Shown: positions 12,224 through 21,536, numbered from the stretch's first letter. The stretch is DNA of 64,000 nt from Vibrio pacinii DSM 19139 (GCF_000711795.1 NZ_JONH01000001.1:248001-312000), one strand, 5' to 3'. Notes: generated from the sequence alone by a model not told the origin. Numbers and translations are program-made.

Positions 12224-13306
12224 TTATGCGGGGATCTGCTGCGTAATACAGTGAATGTTCCCTCCGCCGAGCAGAACCTCTCTCGACGGTATCGCGATAA
12301 TTTGGTGTTCCGGCATCGCATTTTGCAAAATATCAATGGCAAGGGCGTCCGTTTCCTCATCTAACATCGGCACGAACACGTGCTCGTTGACGATAAGAAA
12401 ATTGGCATAAGAGGCACTAAGACGCTCACCGGCTTGACGACTCATCCCTGAACTCGTGTCGATACCATTGGCTTCTCGCTCGCTGTAATGCAGCGGACCT
12501 GGTAATGGTAGACGAACAATTTCAATCTCTCTCCCCATAGCATCTTGATGCAATTTCAGCACTTGTTCTGCTTGGCGAGACAACACGTATTGCGGATCGC
12601 TCGGATCATCAGTCCAACTTAGTACCACCTTACCCGGTGCGATCACGTGCATCAGGTTGTCAACATGGCCATCGGTTTCGTCATTGAATAAACCTTTTGG
12701 CAACCAAATGACTTTTTCGATACCGAGATACCTTTTTAGCTGCTCTTCAATTTGTGTTTGGCTAAGGTGTGGGTTACGACCCGGGCTTAATAGGCACTCT
12801 TCGGTAGTGTAAAGCGTGCCTTCACCATCGGTGTGAATCGATCCACCTTCAAGTACAAACGGAGCGCGGTAATAATCGATCCCGATGATGTCGCACACCG
12901 AGCCAGCCACGAGATCGTCGTGCTGCCAGTTGTCATAGAGTCCATTGTACTCGCCACCCCAAGCGTTAAACTGCCAGCTAATTCCACGGCGCTCTCCCGC
13001 TTGATTGACGAGAACTGTCGGACCTATATCTCGCATCCACGCATCATTGTATGGGATTTCCACTAAGCGCACGTCCGAGTCAAGCATTTGACGTGCTTGA
13101 TCAAAGCGATTGGTGCTGACCGCTACGCACACCTTAGTCACTTGTGCAATTAAGTTGGCAATTCTGGCGAAGGTTTCTTGCGCAGGTATTGCCCCATCAC
13201 GCCAGTTGTCTTTCCTTTCTGGCCACGCTAGCCAGACTTCACTAACCGGCTGAAATTCAGCCGGAAAATAGAAGCCATCTTGTACTGGTGTTGTCGATAA
13301 CTTCAT
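12224..13306 (-). CDS. aguA: Agmatine deiminase
   Basis: 360 residues, the usual length for bacterial AguA of the guanidino-group-modifying (PAD-like) superfamily. It hydrolyses agmatine to N-carbamoylputrescine and ammonia. Marks: an N-terminal PAEFQPVSEVWLAWPERKDN, substrate-contact segments NDAWMRDIGPT and ETDGHVDNLM, and the catalytic Cys353 in LLGGGNIHCITQQ at the C-terminus. AAAGGGGCGTTAGT precedes the ATG. It starts 12 bp after aguB, so the two steps that make putrescine from agmatine are adjacent. The gene for arginine decarboxylase, which would supply agmatine, is not in the window. Confidence 0.95.
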   Translation of the reverse strand: MKLSTTPVQDGFYFPAEFQPVSEVWLAWPERKDNWRDGAIPAQETFARIANLIAQVTKVCVAVSTNRFDQARQMLDSDVRLVEIPYNDAWMRDIGPTVLVNQAGERRGISWQFNAWGGEYNGLYDNWQHDDLVAGSVCDIIGIDYYRAPFVLEGGSIHTDGEGTLYTTEECLLSPGRNPHLSQTQIEEQLKRYLGIEKVIWLPKGLFNDETDGHVDNLMHVIAPGKVVLSWTDDPSDPQYVLSRQAEQVLKLHQDAMGREIEIVRLPLPGPLHYSEREANGIDTSSGMSRQAGERLSASYANFLIVNEHVFVPMLDEETDALAIDILQNAMPEHQIIAIPSREVLLGGGNIHCITQQIPA

Positions 13307-13318
13307 ACTAACGCCCCT

Positions 13319-14185
13319 TTAAACAGCCAATTTACCAACGCTGGTGTAAAGGTCTGGGCGACGATCGCGGAACAAGCCCCATGCATGACGTGCTTTTTCT
13401 GTCGCCGCTAAATCGATTTCGGCGTAAATGATCGTCTCGCTTTCACGAGACGCTTCCGCAATCTTAGCGCCGGTATGGTCGGTAATAAAAGAAGACCCGT
13501 AGAATGTGGTTTCGATACCATCATCCACTTCTGTGCCGACTCGATTTGACGCGATGACAGGGACCAGATTTGCCGCCGAGTGACCTTGCATTGTACGTTG
13601 CCAATGATCGCGCGAATCCAGCGTGGCATCTTGTGGTTCAGAGCCAATAGCCGTTGGGTAAAAAATCGCTTCAGCACCGTGAAGTGCCAAACAGCGCGCA
13701 AGTTCTGGGAACCATTGGTCCCAACAAATACCCGCACCAAACTTACCAAACTTGGTTTGCCACACCTTGAAACCTGTGTCGCCAGGGCTGAAGTAGTACT
13801 TCTCGCTGTAACCTGGTCCATCCGGAATGTGTGACTTGCGATAGTTATCTAACACTGTTCCATCGGCATCAATCATCACCAGCGAGTTAAAAAAGGTGTT
13901 ACCCGCCTTCTCAAAATAGCTAACCGGGATAACGACACCGAGTTCTTTAGCCAATCCACTCATCCGTTTGATAAGAGCGCTATTTGTAGTCTCTTCTGCC
14001 AGTTCAAAATATTTCGCTTGTTGTTTTTTGCAAAAATAAGGCGCTGCGAATAACTCTTGAGGAAGAATGACATTTGCACCATTTTGCGCAGCCTCACGAA
14101 TTGCCTTTTCTGCTTTGGCTAAGTTGTCTTCCAGATCCCAGCTCTTAGTCAGTTGAAGGGCTGCAAATTTAACGACTTTGCTCAT
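13319..14185 (-). CDS. aguB: N-carbamoylputrescine amidase
   Basis: 288 residues, nitrilase superfamily. It cleaves N-carbamoylputrescine to putrescine, CO2 and ammonia. The Glu-Lys-Cys triad is visible: Glu in ILPQELFAAPYF, Lys in YRKSHIPDGPGYSEKYYF and Cys in GAGICWDQWFPE. The YF(S)PGDTGFKVW segment and the C-terminal ETIIYAEIDL are typical of AguB. AAGGAATATCTA precedes the ATG. It is tightly packed between puuB (17 bp) and aguA (12 bp), placing it in the same transcript as the putrescine-degrading genes. AguA and AguB feed putrescine into the Puu route. Confidence 0.95.
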   Translation of the reverse strand: MSKVVKFAALQLTKSWDLEDNLAKAEKAIREAAQNGANVILPQELFAAPYFCKKQQAKYFELAEETTNSALIKRMSGLAKELGVVIPVSYFEKAGNTFFNSLVMIDADGTVLDNYRKSHIPDGPGYSEKYYFSPGDTGFKVWQTKFGKFGAGICWDQWFPELARCLALHGAEAIFYPTAIGSEPQDATLDSRDHWQRTMQGHSAANLVPVIASNRVGTEVDDGIETTFYGSSFITDHTGAKIAEASRESETIIYAEIDLAATEKARHAWGLFRDRRPDLYTSVGKLAV

Positions 14186-14202
14186 TAGATATTCCTTATC
14201 TG

Positions 14203-15480
14203 TTAAATCGCCAGTTTGTCACGTAGGTTGTAGTACGCCGCGCCCATTGCCGTGAACGGAATTTGGAAGTGGCGACCACCCGGGAAGGAGTAATGTTTTA
14301 GTGTTGCAAACGCATCAAAACGTTCGGCATGTCCGGTTAAAGCTTCTGCAAGTAGTTTACCCGCTAGGTGTGTGCAAGTAACACCGTGACCGCTGTAACC
14401 TTGTAAGTAATATATGTTGTCTGCAAATGCGCCGAACTGAGGCATACGTGAGTAAGTCAGCAAGAAGTTACCTGTCCACGCATAATCAATCTTAATGCCT
14501 CTCAACTGAGGGAAAACTTTTTCCAACTTCGGACGAATCAACGCCTCGACATTTTCCGGATCACGTGCACCGTAAACCACGCCGCCGCCGAAGAGCATTC
14601 GCTTGTCTGCGGTTAAACGGAAGTAATCTAATAGATAGTTACAATCCTCAACACAGTAGTCACTCGTAAGTACTTGCTTTAGCTGATCGTCTGTCAGCGG
14701 CTCAGTCGCAATCACTTGAGTACCACATGGGATGGCTTTATTACTGATGTTTGGTGCGAGGCCACCCAGATAGGCATTACCTGCCAGTACCACATACTTG
14801 CTCTTAACACTGCCTTGAGCCGTTTTGACTACAGGGTTTATGCCTTTATCAATCGACACTACCGCAGACTGTTCGAAAATTTGTCCACCGAGTGAGATAA
14901 ATGCGGCCGCTTCGCCCAATGCCAGTTTAAGCGGATGAATATGGCCGCCGCGCATGTCCAGCAGACCACCGGAATACACTTTAGTCCCGACCGCTTTTTC
15001 AACCTCACCTGCATCTAACAAAGTCAGTTGGTCGTTGCCATAACGTTCCCAGTTTTTCTTATGCTCTTCTAGCCCTTTGAGCTGTTTACTATTAAGAGCG
15101 GTGAACAAACCACCTTGTTTGTAATCACAGTTGATGTCGTACTTATCGATCAGGCCACGGATGATATCGCCGCCTTCAAAAATCATGTCACACAGTGTTT
15201 TGGCTTGGTGTTGGTCGTAACGACTTTCAATCACGTCAACATCGCGGCTGTAACTGTTAACGATCTGACCGCCATTACGCCCCGTGGCACCAAAGCCAAC
15301 TTTCGCGCTTTCGAGCACCACGACTTTAAACCCTTTTTCCGCTAGGTGTAGCGCAGAAGAAAGACCTGAAAAACCAGCGCCAACCACACACACATCACAC
15401 TCGATATTGTCTTGCAATTGCGGGTGTTCCGCCATGTTTGGCACAGAGTGCGCGTAGAACGAATCCGTATGCTTGTTCAT
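14203..15480 (-). CDS. puuB: Gamma-glutamylputrescine oxidoreductase
   Basis: 425 residues from the ATG at 15480, which is preceded by AAAGGAATAGCTCT. The open frame runs upstream to 15594, but that part overlaps puuC and is not likely translated. It is a DAO-type FAD enzyme: N-terminal dinucleotide fold CDVCVVGAGFSGLSSALHL, GATGRNGGQIV segment, and C-terminal YLQGYSGHGVTCTHLAGKL FAD-contact region. In E. coli PuuB oxidises gamma-glutamylputrescine to gamma-glutamyl-gamma-aminobutyraldehyde with release of ammonia and peroxide. It lies between puuC and aguB in one leftward unit. Confidence 0.92.
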   Translation of the reverse strand: MNKHTDSFYAHSVPNMAEHPQLQDNIECDVCVVGAGFSGLSSALHLAEKGFKVVVLESAKVGFGATGRNGGQIVNSYSRDVDVIESRYDQHQAKTLCDMIFEGGDIIRGLIDKYDINCDYKQGGLFTALNSKQLKGLEEHKKNWERYGNDQLTLLDAGEVEKAVGTKVYSGGLLDMRGGHIHPLKLALGEAAAFISLGGQIFEQSAVVSIDKGINPVVKTAQGSVKSKYVVLAGNAYLGGLAPNISNKAIPCGTQVIATEPLTDDQLKQVLTSDYCVEDCNYLLDYFRLTADKRMLFGGGVVYGARDPENVEALIRPKLEKVFPQLRGIKIDYAWTGNFLLTYSRMPQFGAFADNIYYLQGYSGHGVTCTHLAGKLLAEALTGHAERFDAFATLKHYSFPGGRHFQIPFTAMGAAYYNLRDKLAI

Positions 15481-15517
15481 AGAGCTATTCCTTTGTTTAT
15501 CATAATCGCCAGCAGGC

Positions 15518-17002
15518 TTAAGAGTGGATGCGAATCCAAGTGGTTTTTGTTTCAGTAAACTTTTCAATCGCGTGGAGAGATTTGTCTCGACCATTCCCGC
15601 TCATTTTGAACCCACCGAATGGGACGGTCATATCCCCTTCGTTGTAGTTATTCACCCAAACTGAACCTGCTTGCAGTAGTTTCGCTACGCGATGAACGCG
15701 GTTAATGTTGCTGCTCCAAAGTGCAGCGCCTAGGCCGTATTTTGAATCGTTGGCGATCTCAATCGCATGCGCTTCATCTTTAAATCCAATCACACAAAGA
15801 ACTGGGCCAAAAATTTCTTCTTGGGCGACACGCATCTTGTTATCAACGTTGTCTAAGATGGTGGGCGAAACAAACGCGCCTTGACCATCAACATCACCGC
15901 CGCAACGGACGTTTGCACCTTCAGATTCACCTAATAAGATGTATTCCAGCACGGTGGATTTATGATTTTGGTCGATAAGGGCGCCCATTGATGAACTTGG
16001 GTCCATAGGATCTTTTGGTGTGAACGCTTTTGACGCTTCAATCACCTTTTCAATGAATAGATCTTTAATGCTTTCGTGCACAAGCAGGCGAGTTGCCGCG
16101 ACACACACTTCACCTTGGTTGTAAAAACACCCGGCGGCAGTTTCGGCTGCCGCTCGGTCTAAGTCATCGCAATCTTCAAAGACGATATTTGCGTTCTTAC
16201 CACCCGCTTCTGCGAAGACACGCTTTAAGTTGCTTTCACCAGAGCGAACCATCAATTGACCCGCAATACGTGTAGAGCCAGTAAACGCAATGCAATCTAC
16301 GTCTTGGTGTTTAGCGAGCGCGTCACCTGCTTCATGGCCAAAGCCGGTAACGACTTGGAAAACACCCGTTGGCAAACCTGCTTGAGCCGCAAGTTGGCCT
16401 AAGAAGATCGCCGTCAGTGACGACTTCTCTGACGGTTTGAGAATCACACTGTTACCAGTCGCTAAAGCAGGACCAAGCTTCCAACACGCAAGCCAAAGTG
16501 GAAAGTTCCACGGTACAACCGCTGCAACAACACCAATCGGTTGATGAGAAATAAAGGCGTGTACATCTTTTTCTGTTGGGGCAACTTCGCCATACACTTT
16601 ATCGATCGATTCTGCGTACCAGCGCAACGTGCTTGCTGCGCCAGGAATATCAGTAGAGAAGCTATGAGAGATAGGTTTTCCAGTATCAAGCGTTTCCAGT
16701 AGTGCTAACTCTTCTCGATTTTGGTCAATTAGGTCTGCAAACTGTTTGAGTACTGCTTTGCGATGAGCCGGGCTACTTTCACTCCACTGGCCAGATTGAA
16801 ATGCCTGACGAGCGTACGATACCGCAAGGTCGACATCTTCAGTTTGACAGCGGGCGATTTCGGTAAATATTTCGTCTGTCGCAGGATTAACGACTGCAAT
16901 CGTTTGCCCACTTAGTGCAGCACTGTATTCGCCGTTAATGTACGCTCTGTTTTCGATGTTGAGATTGTTTTTTAGCTCAATCCATTGTTCTTGGGTTTTC
17001 AT
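15518..17002 (-). CDS. puuC: Gamma-glutamyl-gamma-aminobutyraldehyde dehydrogenase
   Basis: About 494 residues from the ATG at 17002, preceded by a strong AAGGAG. Longer frames to 17077 overlap puuR and were not used. Aldehyde dehydrogenase superfamily, PuuC/AldH type: cofactor motif VVPWNFPLWLACWK, catalytic Glu in FAEAGGKNANIVFEDCDD, nucleophile Cys in YNQGEVCVAATRLLV, and terminal VPFGGFKMSGNGRDKSLHA. It oxidises the aldehyde from PuuB to gamma-glutamyl-GABA. The family is broad in substrate, so the name rests on close context: puuR upstream and puuB 37 bp downstream. Confidence 0.9.
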   Translation of the reverse strand: MKTQEQWIELKNNLNIENRAYINGEYSAALSGQTIAVVNPATDEIFTEIARCQTEDVDLAVSYARQAFQSGQWSESSPAHRKAVLKQFADLIDQNREELALLETLDTGKPISHSFSTDIPGAASTLRWYAESIDKVYGEVAPTEKDVHAFISHQPIGVVAAVVPWNFPLWLACWKLGPALATGNSVILKPSEKSSLTAIFLGQLAAQAGLPTGVFQVVTGFGHEAGDALAKHQDVDCIAFTGSTRIAGQLMVRSGESNLKRVFAEAGGKNANIVFEDCDDLDRAAAETAAGCFYNQGEVCVAATRLLVHESIKDLFIEKVIEASKAFTPKDPMDPSSSMGALIDQNHKSTVLEYILLGESEGANVRCGGDVDGQGAFVSPTILDNVDNKMRVAQEEIFGPVLCVIGFKDEAHAIEIANDSKYGLGAALWSSNINRVHRVAKLLQAGSVWVNNYNEGDMTVPFGGFKMSGNGRDKSLHAIEKFTETKTTWIRIHS

Positions 17003-17037
17003 ACGCTCTCCTTGTGACCACACAAGGCAAGCACCAC

Positions 17038-17595
17038 TTAGAATGTAGTTGGCGTATGCGCACTTATCATTCGACAAGCCTTGTCTGTGTGATTGGTAAA
17101 TTTGTGTGGCTGCGTCGTATCAATAACGTACGACTCGCCGGCTTTGATGACATGAGACTGTCCGTTGTATTCCAGAGTAATTTCACCCTCTAATACCGTT
17201 CCAATCTCTTCGCCTTCGTGTTCAATCCCTGCCGCACCGGTTGTTCCGTGAGGTGCGTACTCTTCAATCAAGAATCCGATAACTTGATCTTTACTACCAT
17301 TTGTCACCAGTTTCATCGAAACTGATTCACTGCCCATCTCAACGAGCTCGGTTGGTAGCACGACTACTTTCTTTTCATCGCTCAGGGTTTGTTCAAACAT
17401 GAAAAACTCTGATAGTGATAAAGAAAACACATTGACGATTTTTTGCAGCGAGCTTACAGATGGGCTCACTTTGCCATTTTCAATTGAAGAAATAGCGCTA
17501 TGAGTGATACCCGCTCGTTCTGCTAATTCCCTTTGTGACAATCCATGTTTTTTTCGTAACTGAACAATATTTTTACCAATTTCTTGATTGTCCAT
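17038..17595 (-). CDS. puuR: Transcriptional regulator of putrescine catabolism (HTH-cupin)
   Basis: 185 residues, the size of E. coli PuuR. Residues about 8-62 form an XRE helix-turn-helix (GLSQRELAERAGITHSAISS), and residues about 110-183 a cupin domain (GEEIGTVLEGEITLEYNGQ and TQPHKFTNHTDKACRMISA) that senses the ligand. In E. coli, PuuR represses the puu genes and is released by putrescine. GGAG lies nine bases before the ATG. The gene sits within the unit it should control, between puuD (17 bp) and puuC (35 bp), so it is probably autoregulated. A candidate operator is noted in the puuD-puuA gap. Confidence 0.92.
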   Translation of the reverse strand: MDNQEIGKNIVQLRKKHGLSQRELAERAGITHSAISSIENGKVSPSVSSLQKIVNVFSLSLSEFFMFEQTLSDEKKVVVLPTELVEMGSESVSMKLVTNGSKDQVIGFLIEEYAPHGTTGAAGIEHEGEEIGTVLEGEITLEYNGQSHVIKAGESYVIDTTQPHKFTNHTDKACRMISAHTPTTF

Positions 17596-17612
17596 TCATA
17601 CAGCTCCAGACG

Positions 17613-18359
17613 TTAACGTGAGGCTGCCATAATAAACTCTTTAAATAATATTTGTGCGAAATGATTGGTTTTTGCTTTCCATTCTGGGTGCCACTGAACA
17701 CCTACGAAAAATTTTTGCTGTGGCAGGCTAAACGCTTCAATGAGACCATCTGGCGCCTTGGCTTCAACTTGTAATTGTGGCGCCAACTGATCGACGCCTT
17801 GGTTGTGCAGCGAATTCACTTCAAAAAAGGCAGTGCTTTCCCAGTGATTCTGTACCAACCATTGCTCAAACAAGCTCTGTTTTTGAACCAGTACAAGATG
17901 CGCAGGGGCGTATTTTTGTTCGAAATCTTCAATCGGCAATTCGCGGTGGTCATTGAAACCAGATTCATGAACGACAGGATTAAGCGTGCCGCCAAGTGCA
18001 ACGTTCATTTCTTGAAAGCCACGACAAATTCCAAGGCAAGGAATGTTTCTGTCAATCGCATGACGAATTAAGGTCAACGACAGCTCGTCACGAGCTTCGT
18101 CTTTCTTATTCTCTGTATGAGTCGCGTTGTAACGATGCGGTGCAACGTTTGAATGACTACCTGGGAATAAGAAGCCATCGCACATCTCTAAAATTGCCTC
18201 GACCTCATCACTCGACATATCCGGAGCCAGCATAATCGGTAGGCCGTCAAAGTCTTTAATGGCGCGAAGATAAAAGTCATTGACCGCTTGTATTTGATAG
18301 CCACCCAACTCTTTAGTGCAGCTAACAACGCCAATGATGGGTTTGCGTATTCCTGTCAT
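17613..18359 (-). CDS. puuD: Gamma-glutamyl-gamma-aminobutyrate hydrolase
   Basis: 248 residues, class I glutamine-amidotransferase-like hydrolase of the PuuD family. It releases GABA and glutamate from gamma-glutamyl-GABA. The triad is visible: nucleophile Cys in IPCLGICRGFQEMN, and His and Glu in VGVQWHPEW. The LFPGSHSNVAPHRYN segment supplies the oxyanion region. ACGGAAATGTC precedes the ATG. It is the first gene of the leftward unit and diverges from puuA across about 340 bp that must hold both promoters. Confidence 0.93.
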   Translation of the reverse strand: MTGIRKPIIGVVSCTKELGGYQIQAVNDFYLRAIKDFDGLPIMLAPDMSSDEVEAILEMCDGFLFPGSHSNVAPHRYNATHTENKKDEARDELSLTLIRHAIDRNIPCLGICRGFQEMNVALGGTLNPVVHESGFNDHRELPIEDFEQKYAPAHLVLVQKQSLFEQWLVQNHWESTAFFEVNSLHNQGVDQLAPQLQVEAKAPDGLIEAFSLPQQKFFVGVQWHPEWKAKTNHFAQILFKEFIMAASR

Positions 18360-18698
18360 GACATTTCCGTGTTCGATTTATTTAACACTTAAACTACAAA
18401 CCATGTACAAAATTATCAACGCGGATATTTAAAAATGTAACAAAAACGTGACGCCTGCTACTTTTTTGGTCATTAAAAGCGATATTTATGCTCATTATAT
18501 TGAACAAAACAAAATCGACTGTTACAAAATAGTTAACAGAAAAACACAAAACAAACCCACTAAAACCAAAAAACACAATATAAGCTTTTGTTTAAACTAA
18601 ATATAAATAAACAAACCACGCCCACACCAATAGCGTGTAAATCTATTGTTAATTTATTTATCTCTAGTTTTAACTCGTCAGGCTAATTGGAGAAGTAA
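18360..18698. promoter_or_regulatory. Divergent puuD/puuA promoter region
   Basis: About 339 bp, strongly AT-rich, between two divergent units of one pathway. TCATTATATTGAACA at 18492-18506 agrees at 11 of 15 positions with the E. coli PuuR operator consensus AAAATATAATGAACA, including the whole TGAACA end. Stretches of A at 18540-18615 may bend the DNA. I could not place the promoters with confidence. TTGGAGAAGTAA before puuA is a good ribosome site. Confidence 0.6.
18492..18506 (+). promoter_or_regulatory. Candidate PuuR operator
   Basis: TCATTATATTGAACA matches 11 of 15 bases of the E. coli PuuR-binding consensus and lies near the middle of the divergent region, where one repressor could act on both units. 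Confidence 0.45.
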
Positions 18699-20042
18699 AT
18701 GGAATCGTATCTACAGGAAGTACAAAATTTTAAACAGAAATGGCCTGATATCGAGTTTATCGACCTTGTCTTTACCGACATCAACGCAACCCCTAGAGGA
18801 AAAAGAATCCCCATAAATGCGTTGGATAAGCTCAGTAAGGGTGTTGCGTTACCTCTCTCTACTATTACCCTCGATACTAAAGGCAACGTGGTCGAGTCAG
18901 CAGGACTTGGAGAAGACCTAGGGGAGCCAGATAACCTATGCTTTCCCGTCAGTGGCACCTTAATGCCAACTGCAAAAGAGCAAGTAGGCCAAGTGTTATT
19001 GAGTATGATGGACGACAGTGGTGAGAAACCAAACCCATTGTTCATTCGTAATATACTCGCCGAAATGCTGCAAACCCTGCACGCGAAAGACCAATATCCA
19101 TGTGTTGCCCTTGAGCTAGAGTTTTACTTAGTTGATAAAAAGCGTGGCAACAGTGGAGAACCATTAACCGCGATTAATCCAATCAAGAAAACACGCGAAA
19201 AAGATACTGAAGTCTATGATTTAGATGGCTTAGATGACTATGAAGATTTCTTAACCTCTCTGAATCGAGTCGCACTAGAACAAGGATTAAACACATCTGG
19301 TGCCCTGTCGGAATCGGCACCGGGCCAATTCGAGATCAATTTTAATCATTCACAGGATGTGCTCAGAGCATGTGATGAGATCATCATCGCCAAGCGCTTG
19401 ATTCGACAAATTGCGCATCAACATGGTTTTGACGCCACATTCATGGCAAAACCGTTTGGCGAACAATCTGGCAATGGCATGCACATTCACCTTAGCTTGG
19501 TAGATAAAGAGGGTAACAACCACTTTAGTCAACAAGACGGCCAAGCAAGCCCCCTCTTCTATCAAACTATGGCAGCGATGCTTGAACAAACATCGGATGC
19601 CATGGCGTTGATTTGTCCTAACGTCAACTCTTATCGTCGCTTTGTTCCTGGTGCTTACGTTCCGACCAAAGCCGATTGGGGCGAGAACCATCGTGGTGTT
19701 GCATTACGTGTGCCTATCAGCGACAGCAAAAATCGTCGTATAGAACACCGTATTGCAGGCGCTGACGTTAACCCTTACATTCTCGCTGCAGTAGTACTTT
19801 CCGCAGTATTAGCGAGTGAAAACTATACCAAAGATCAATGTCCACCAACTCTCAGCGATAATGCAATTGACTTGCCACTGCGTATGTCAGAAGCTCTCGA
19901 GCGACTGGAGCACAGTGAATTAGCTCAATACATCTCAAGGGACTTTATCGATTTGTATCTAGCTTGCAAGCACAGCGAACTCGCAGAATTTGAGCGAGCG
20001 ATTACTCCTCTGGAAATCGACTGGATGTTGTACTCAGCATAA
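18699..20042 (+). CDS. puuA: Gamma-glutamylputrescine synthetase
   Basis: 447 residues, glutamine synthetase fold with the shorter PuuA-type architecture. It joins glutamate to putrescine at the cost of ATP, the first committed step of the Puu route. Marks: N-terminal FTDINATPRGKRIPI, metal/ATP segments ALELEFYLVDKK and GQFEINFNHSQDVLRACDE, KPFGEQSGNGMHIHLSL, the FVPGAYVPTKADWGENHRG loop, and RRIEHRIAGADVNPYILAA. True glutamine synthetase is usually about 470 residues and has an adenylylation Tyr loop, which I do not see here. It is followed after about 20 bp by a transporter gene, probably in the same transcript. Confidence 0.93.
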   Translation: MESYLQEVQNFKQKWPDIEFIDLVFTDINATPRGKRIPINALDKLSKGVALPLSTITLDTKGNVVESAGLGEDLGEPDNLCFPVSGTLMPTAKEQVGQVLLSMMDDSGEKPNPLFIRNILAEMLQTLHAKDQYPCVALELEFYLVDKKRGNSGEPLTAINPIKKTREKDTEVYDLDGLDDYEDFLTSLNRVALEQGLNTSGALSESAPGQFEINFNHSQDVLRACDEIIIAKRLIRQIAHQHGFDATFMAKPFGEQSGNGMHIHLSLVDKEGNNHFSQQDGQASPLFYQTMAAMLEQTSDAMALICPNVNSYRRFVPGAYVPTKADWGENHRGVALRVPISDSKNRRIEHRIAGADVNPYILAAVVLSAVLASENYTKDQCPPTLSDNAIDLPLRMSEALERLEHSELAQYISRDFIDLYLACKHSELAEFERAITPLEIDWMLYSA

Positions 20043-20060
20043 ACAAAGGAAATGTACTTT

Positions 20061-21536
20061 ATGACTACGCAAACAAAGGCGATGGATGCGCCGCTTAAGA
20101 TCAACACTAAACACATTATTATCTCTCTTATCTCGGTCGCAACGTTCGTATTTTTTACGACTATCGGGCTGAACCACCAAGAGGGGCAAGCTTATGGCTG
20201 GATCGGCCTTCTACCTACTGCGCTGGTGCTCATTTTTGCTCTAACGACACACCGCACGGTAGAAGCACTGTTTAGCGGCGCCATTGCGGGGGTTCTACTT
20301 CTCAATCCAACCGAGGCAGTAGAGCAAATCGTTGATATTTCAATGAGCGTAATGATGGACGAAACTATCGCTTGGATCATCCTAGTGTGCGGTTTGATGG
20401 GTGGCTTGATTGCCGTGTTGGAGAAAGGCGGCAGTATCTTAAGCTTCTCCGACATGCTGGTGACTAAAGTAAAAAGCCGTAAGCAATCCATGTTGATGAC
20501 GTTTGCTTTGGGTATTCTGATCTTTATTGATGATTACCTTAACGCCATCGCTATTTCATCTTCAATGAAGAAAGTGACAGACGGCTACCAAATCTCTCGT
20601 GAAAAACTCTCTTACTTAGTCGACTCAACGGCTGCGCCTATCTGTATCCTTGTACCAATCTCTACTTGGGCAATTTTCTTTAGCTCATTGCTAGAGTCAA
20701 ATGGCGTGGCAGAAGCAGGGGAAGGTATCAAAACCTACATTGAAGCGATTCCGTACATGGCCTATGGTTGGGTGACTTTGGTGATTGTACTGTTGGTTGC
20801 GATGGAAAAGATTCCAGACTTGGGGGCGATGAAACAGGCTGAACAGCGCGCGAAGAATGGTCAAGTACGTCCAGACGGTGCAACTGATGTCGATTTCAGC
20901 GCTGATATATCAACCCACACCAATCCAATGATGGGCCTTATCAACTTCCTATTACCAATGATTGTGCTTGTTGCCGCCAGTTGGTACTTCGGTATCGACC
21001 TACTTGCTGGTGTTTTTGTTGCACTGATCTTTACCATCTGCTTCTACGGCGCGCAAAAACTGATTTCAATGAACGATATGTTCGAAGCGGTTTACGATGG
21101 CATTAAAGTCATGCTGCTACCTTTGGCAACAGTTATCGGTGGCTTTATGTTGAAATCCGTCAATGACTCATTGGGTGTGACTCAGTACGTGATTGAAACC
21201 GTTAGCCCTTACCTATCGGTATCTTACTTCCCTGCAATTATCTTTATGATTACTGGAGCACTGGTATTTGCTACGGCATCTTCTTGGGGAACATTTGCGG
21301 TTGCGATGCCAATTGTTTTACCACTAGGCGAACAACTTGGTGTGCCGCTGCATCTAACGATAGCCGCTCTACTATCGGCATCTGCTGCAGGCAGCCACTC
21401 TTGCTTCTTTAGTGACTCGACCGTTCTGTCCGCACAAGGTTCTGGTTGTACTTCAATGCAACACGCAACAACCCAGTTCCCTTATGCTCTTATTGGTATT
21501 GTGGCGACTGTTATTTTCTTCCTAGCAGTAGCTTAG
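20061..21536 (+). CDS. NhaC-family Na+/H+ antiporter-like transporter
   Basis: About 491 residues with some 11-12 hydrophobic segments, inner-membrane. NhaC/ArcD-like superfamily signatures: LIFIDDYLNAIAISSSM with the paired Asp, and the late segment AAGSHSCFFSDSTVLSA. Two ATGs are present; AAAGGA is at the right distance for 20061 and almost touches 20052. It follows puuA at the place where E. coli would be expected to need PuuP, the putrescine importer, which is absent here. Members of this family exchange Na+ or organic amines for protons, so import of putrescine or agmatine, or antiport of a pathway product, is a reasonable inference but unproven. A strong terminator follows. Confidence 0.85.
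   Translation: MTTQTKAMDAPLKINTKHIIISLISVATFVFFTTIGLNHQEGQAYGWIGLLPTALVLIFALTTHRTVEALFSGAIAGVLLLNPTEAVEQIVDISMSVMMDETIAWIILVCGLMGGLIAVLEKGGSILSFSDMLVTKVKSRKQSMLMTFALGILIFIDDYLNAIAISSSMKKVTDGYQISREKLSYLVDSTAAPICILVPISTWAIFFSSLLESNGVAEAGEGIKTYIEAIPYMAYGWVTLVIVLLVAMEKIPDLGAMKQAEQRAKNGQVRPDGATDVDFSADISTHTNPMMGLINFLLPMIVLVAASWYFGIDLLAGVFVALIFTICFYGAQKLISMNDMFEAVYDGIKVMLLPLATVIGGFMLKSVNDSLGVTQYVIETVSPYLSVSYFPAIIFMITGALVFATASSWGTFAVAMPIVLPLGEQLGVPLHLTIAALLSASAAGSHSCFFSDSTVLSAQGSGCTSMQHATTQFPYALIGIVATVIFFLAVA

Noticed and set aside
12172..12360. Minus-strand frame at the gabD-aguA junction
   Set aside because: It overlaps the end of aguA, which has an intact catalytic Cys segment there.
15481..15594. 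N-terminal extension of puuB by 38 residues
   Set aside because: It overlaps the end of puuC, and a good ribosome site lies before the ATG at 15480.
17003..17077. N-terminal extension of puuC by 25 residues
   Set aside because: It overlaps the end of puuR, and AAGGAG is placed correctly for the ATG at 17002.
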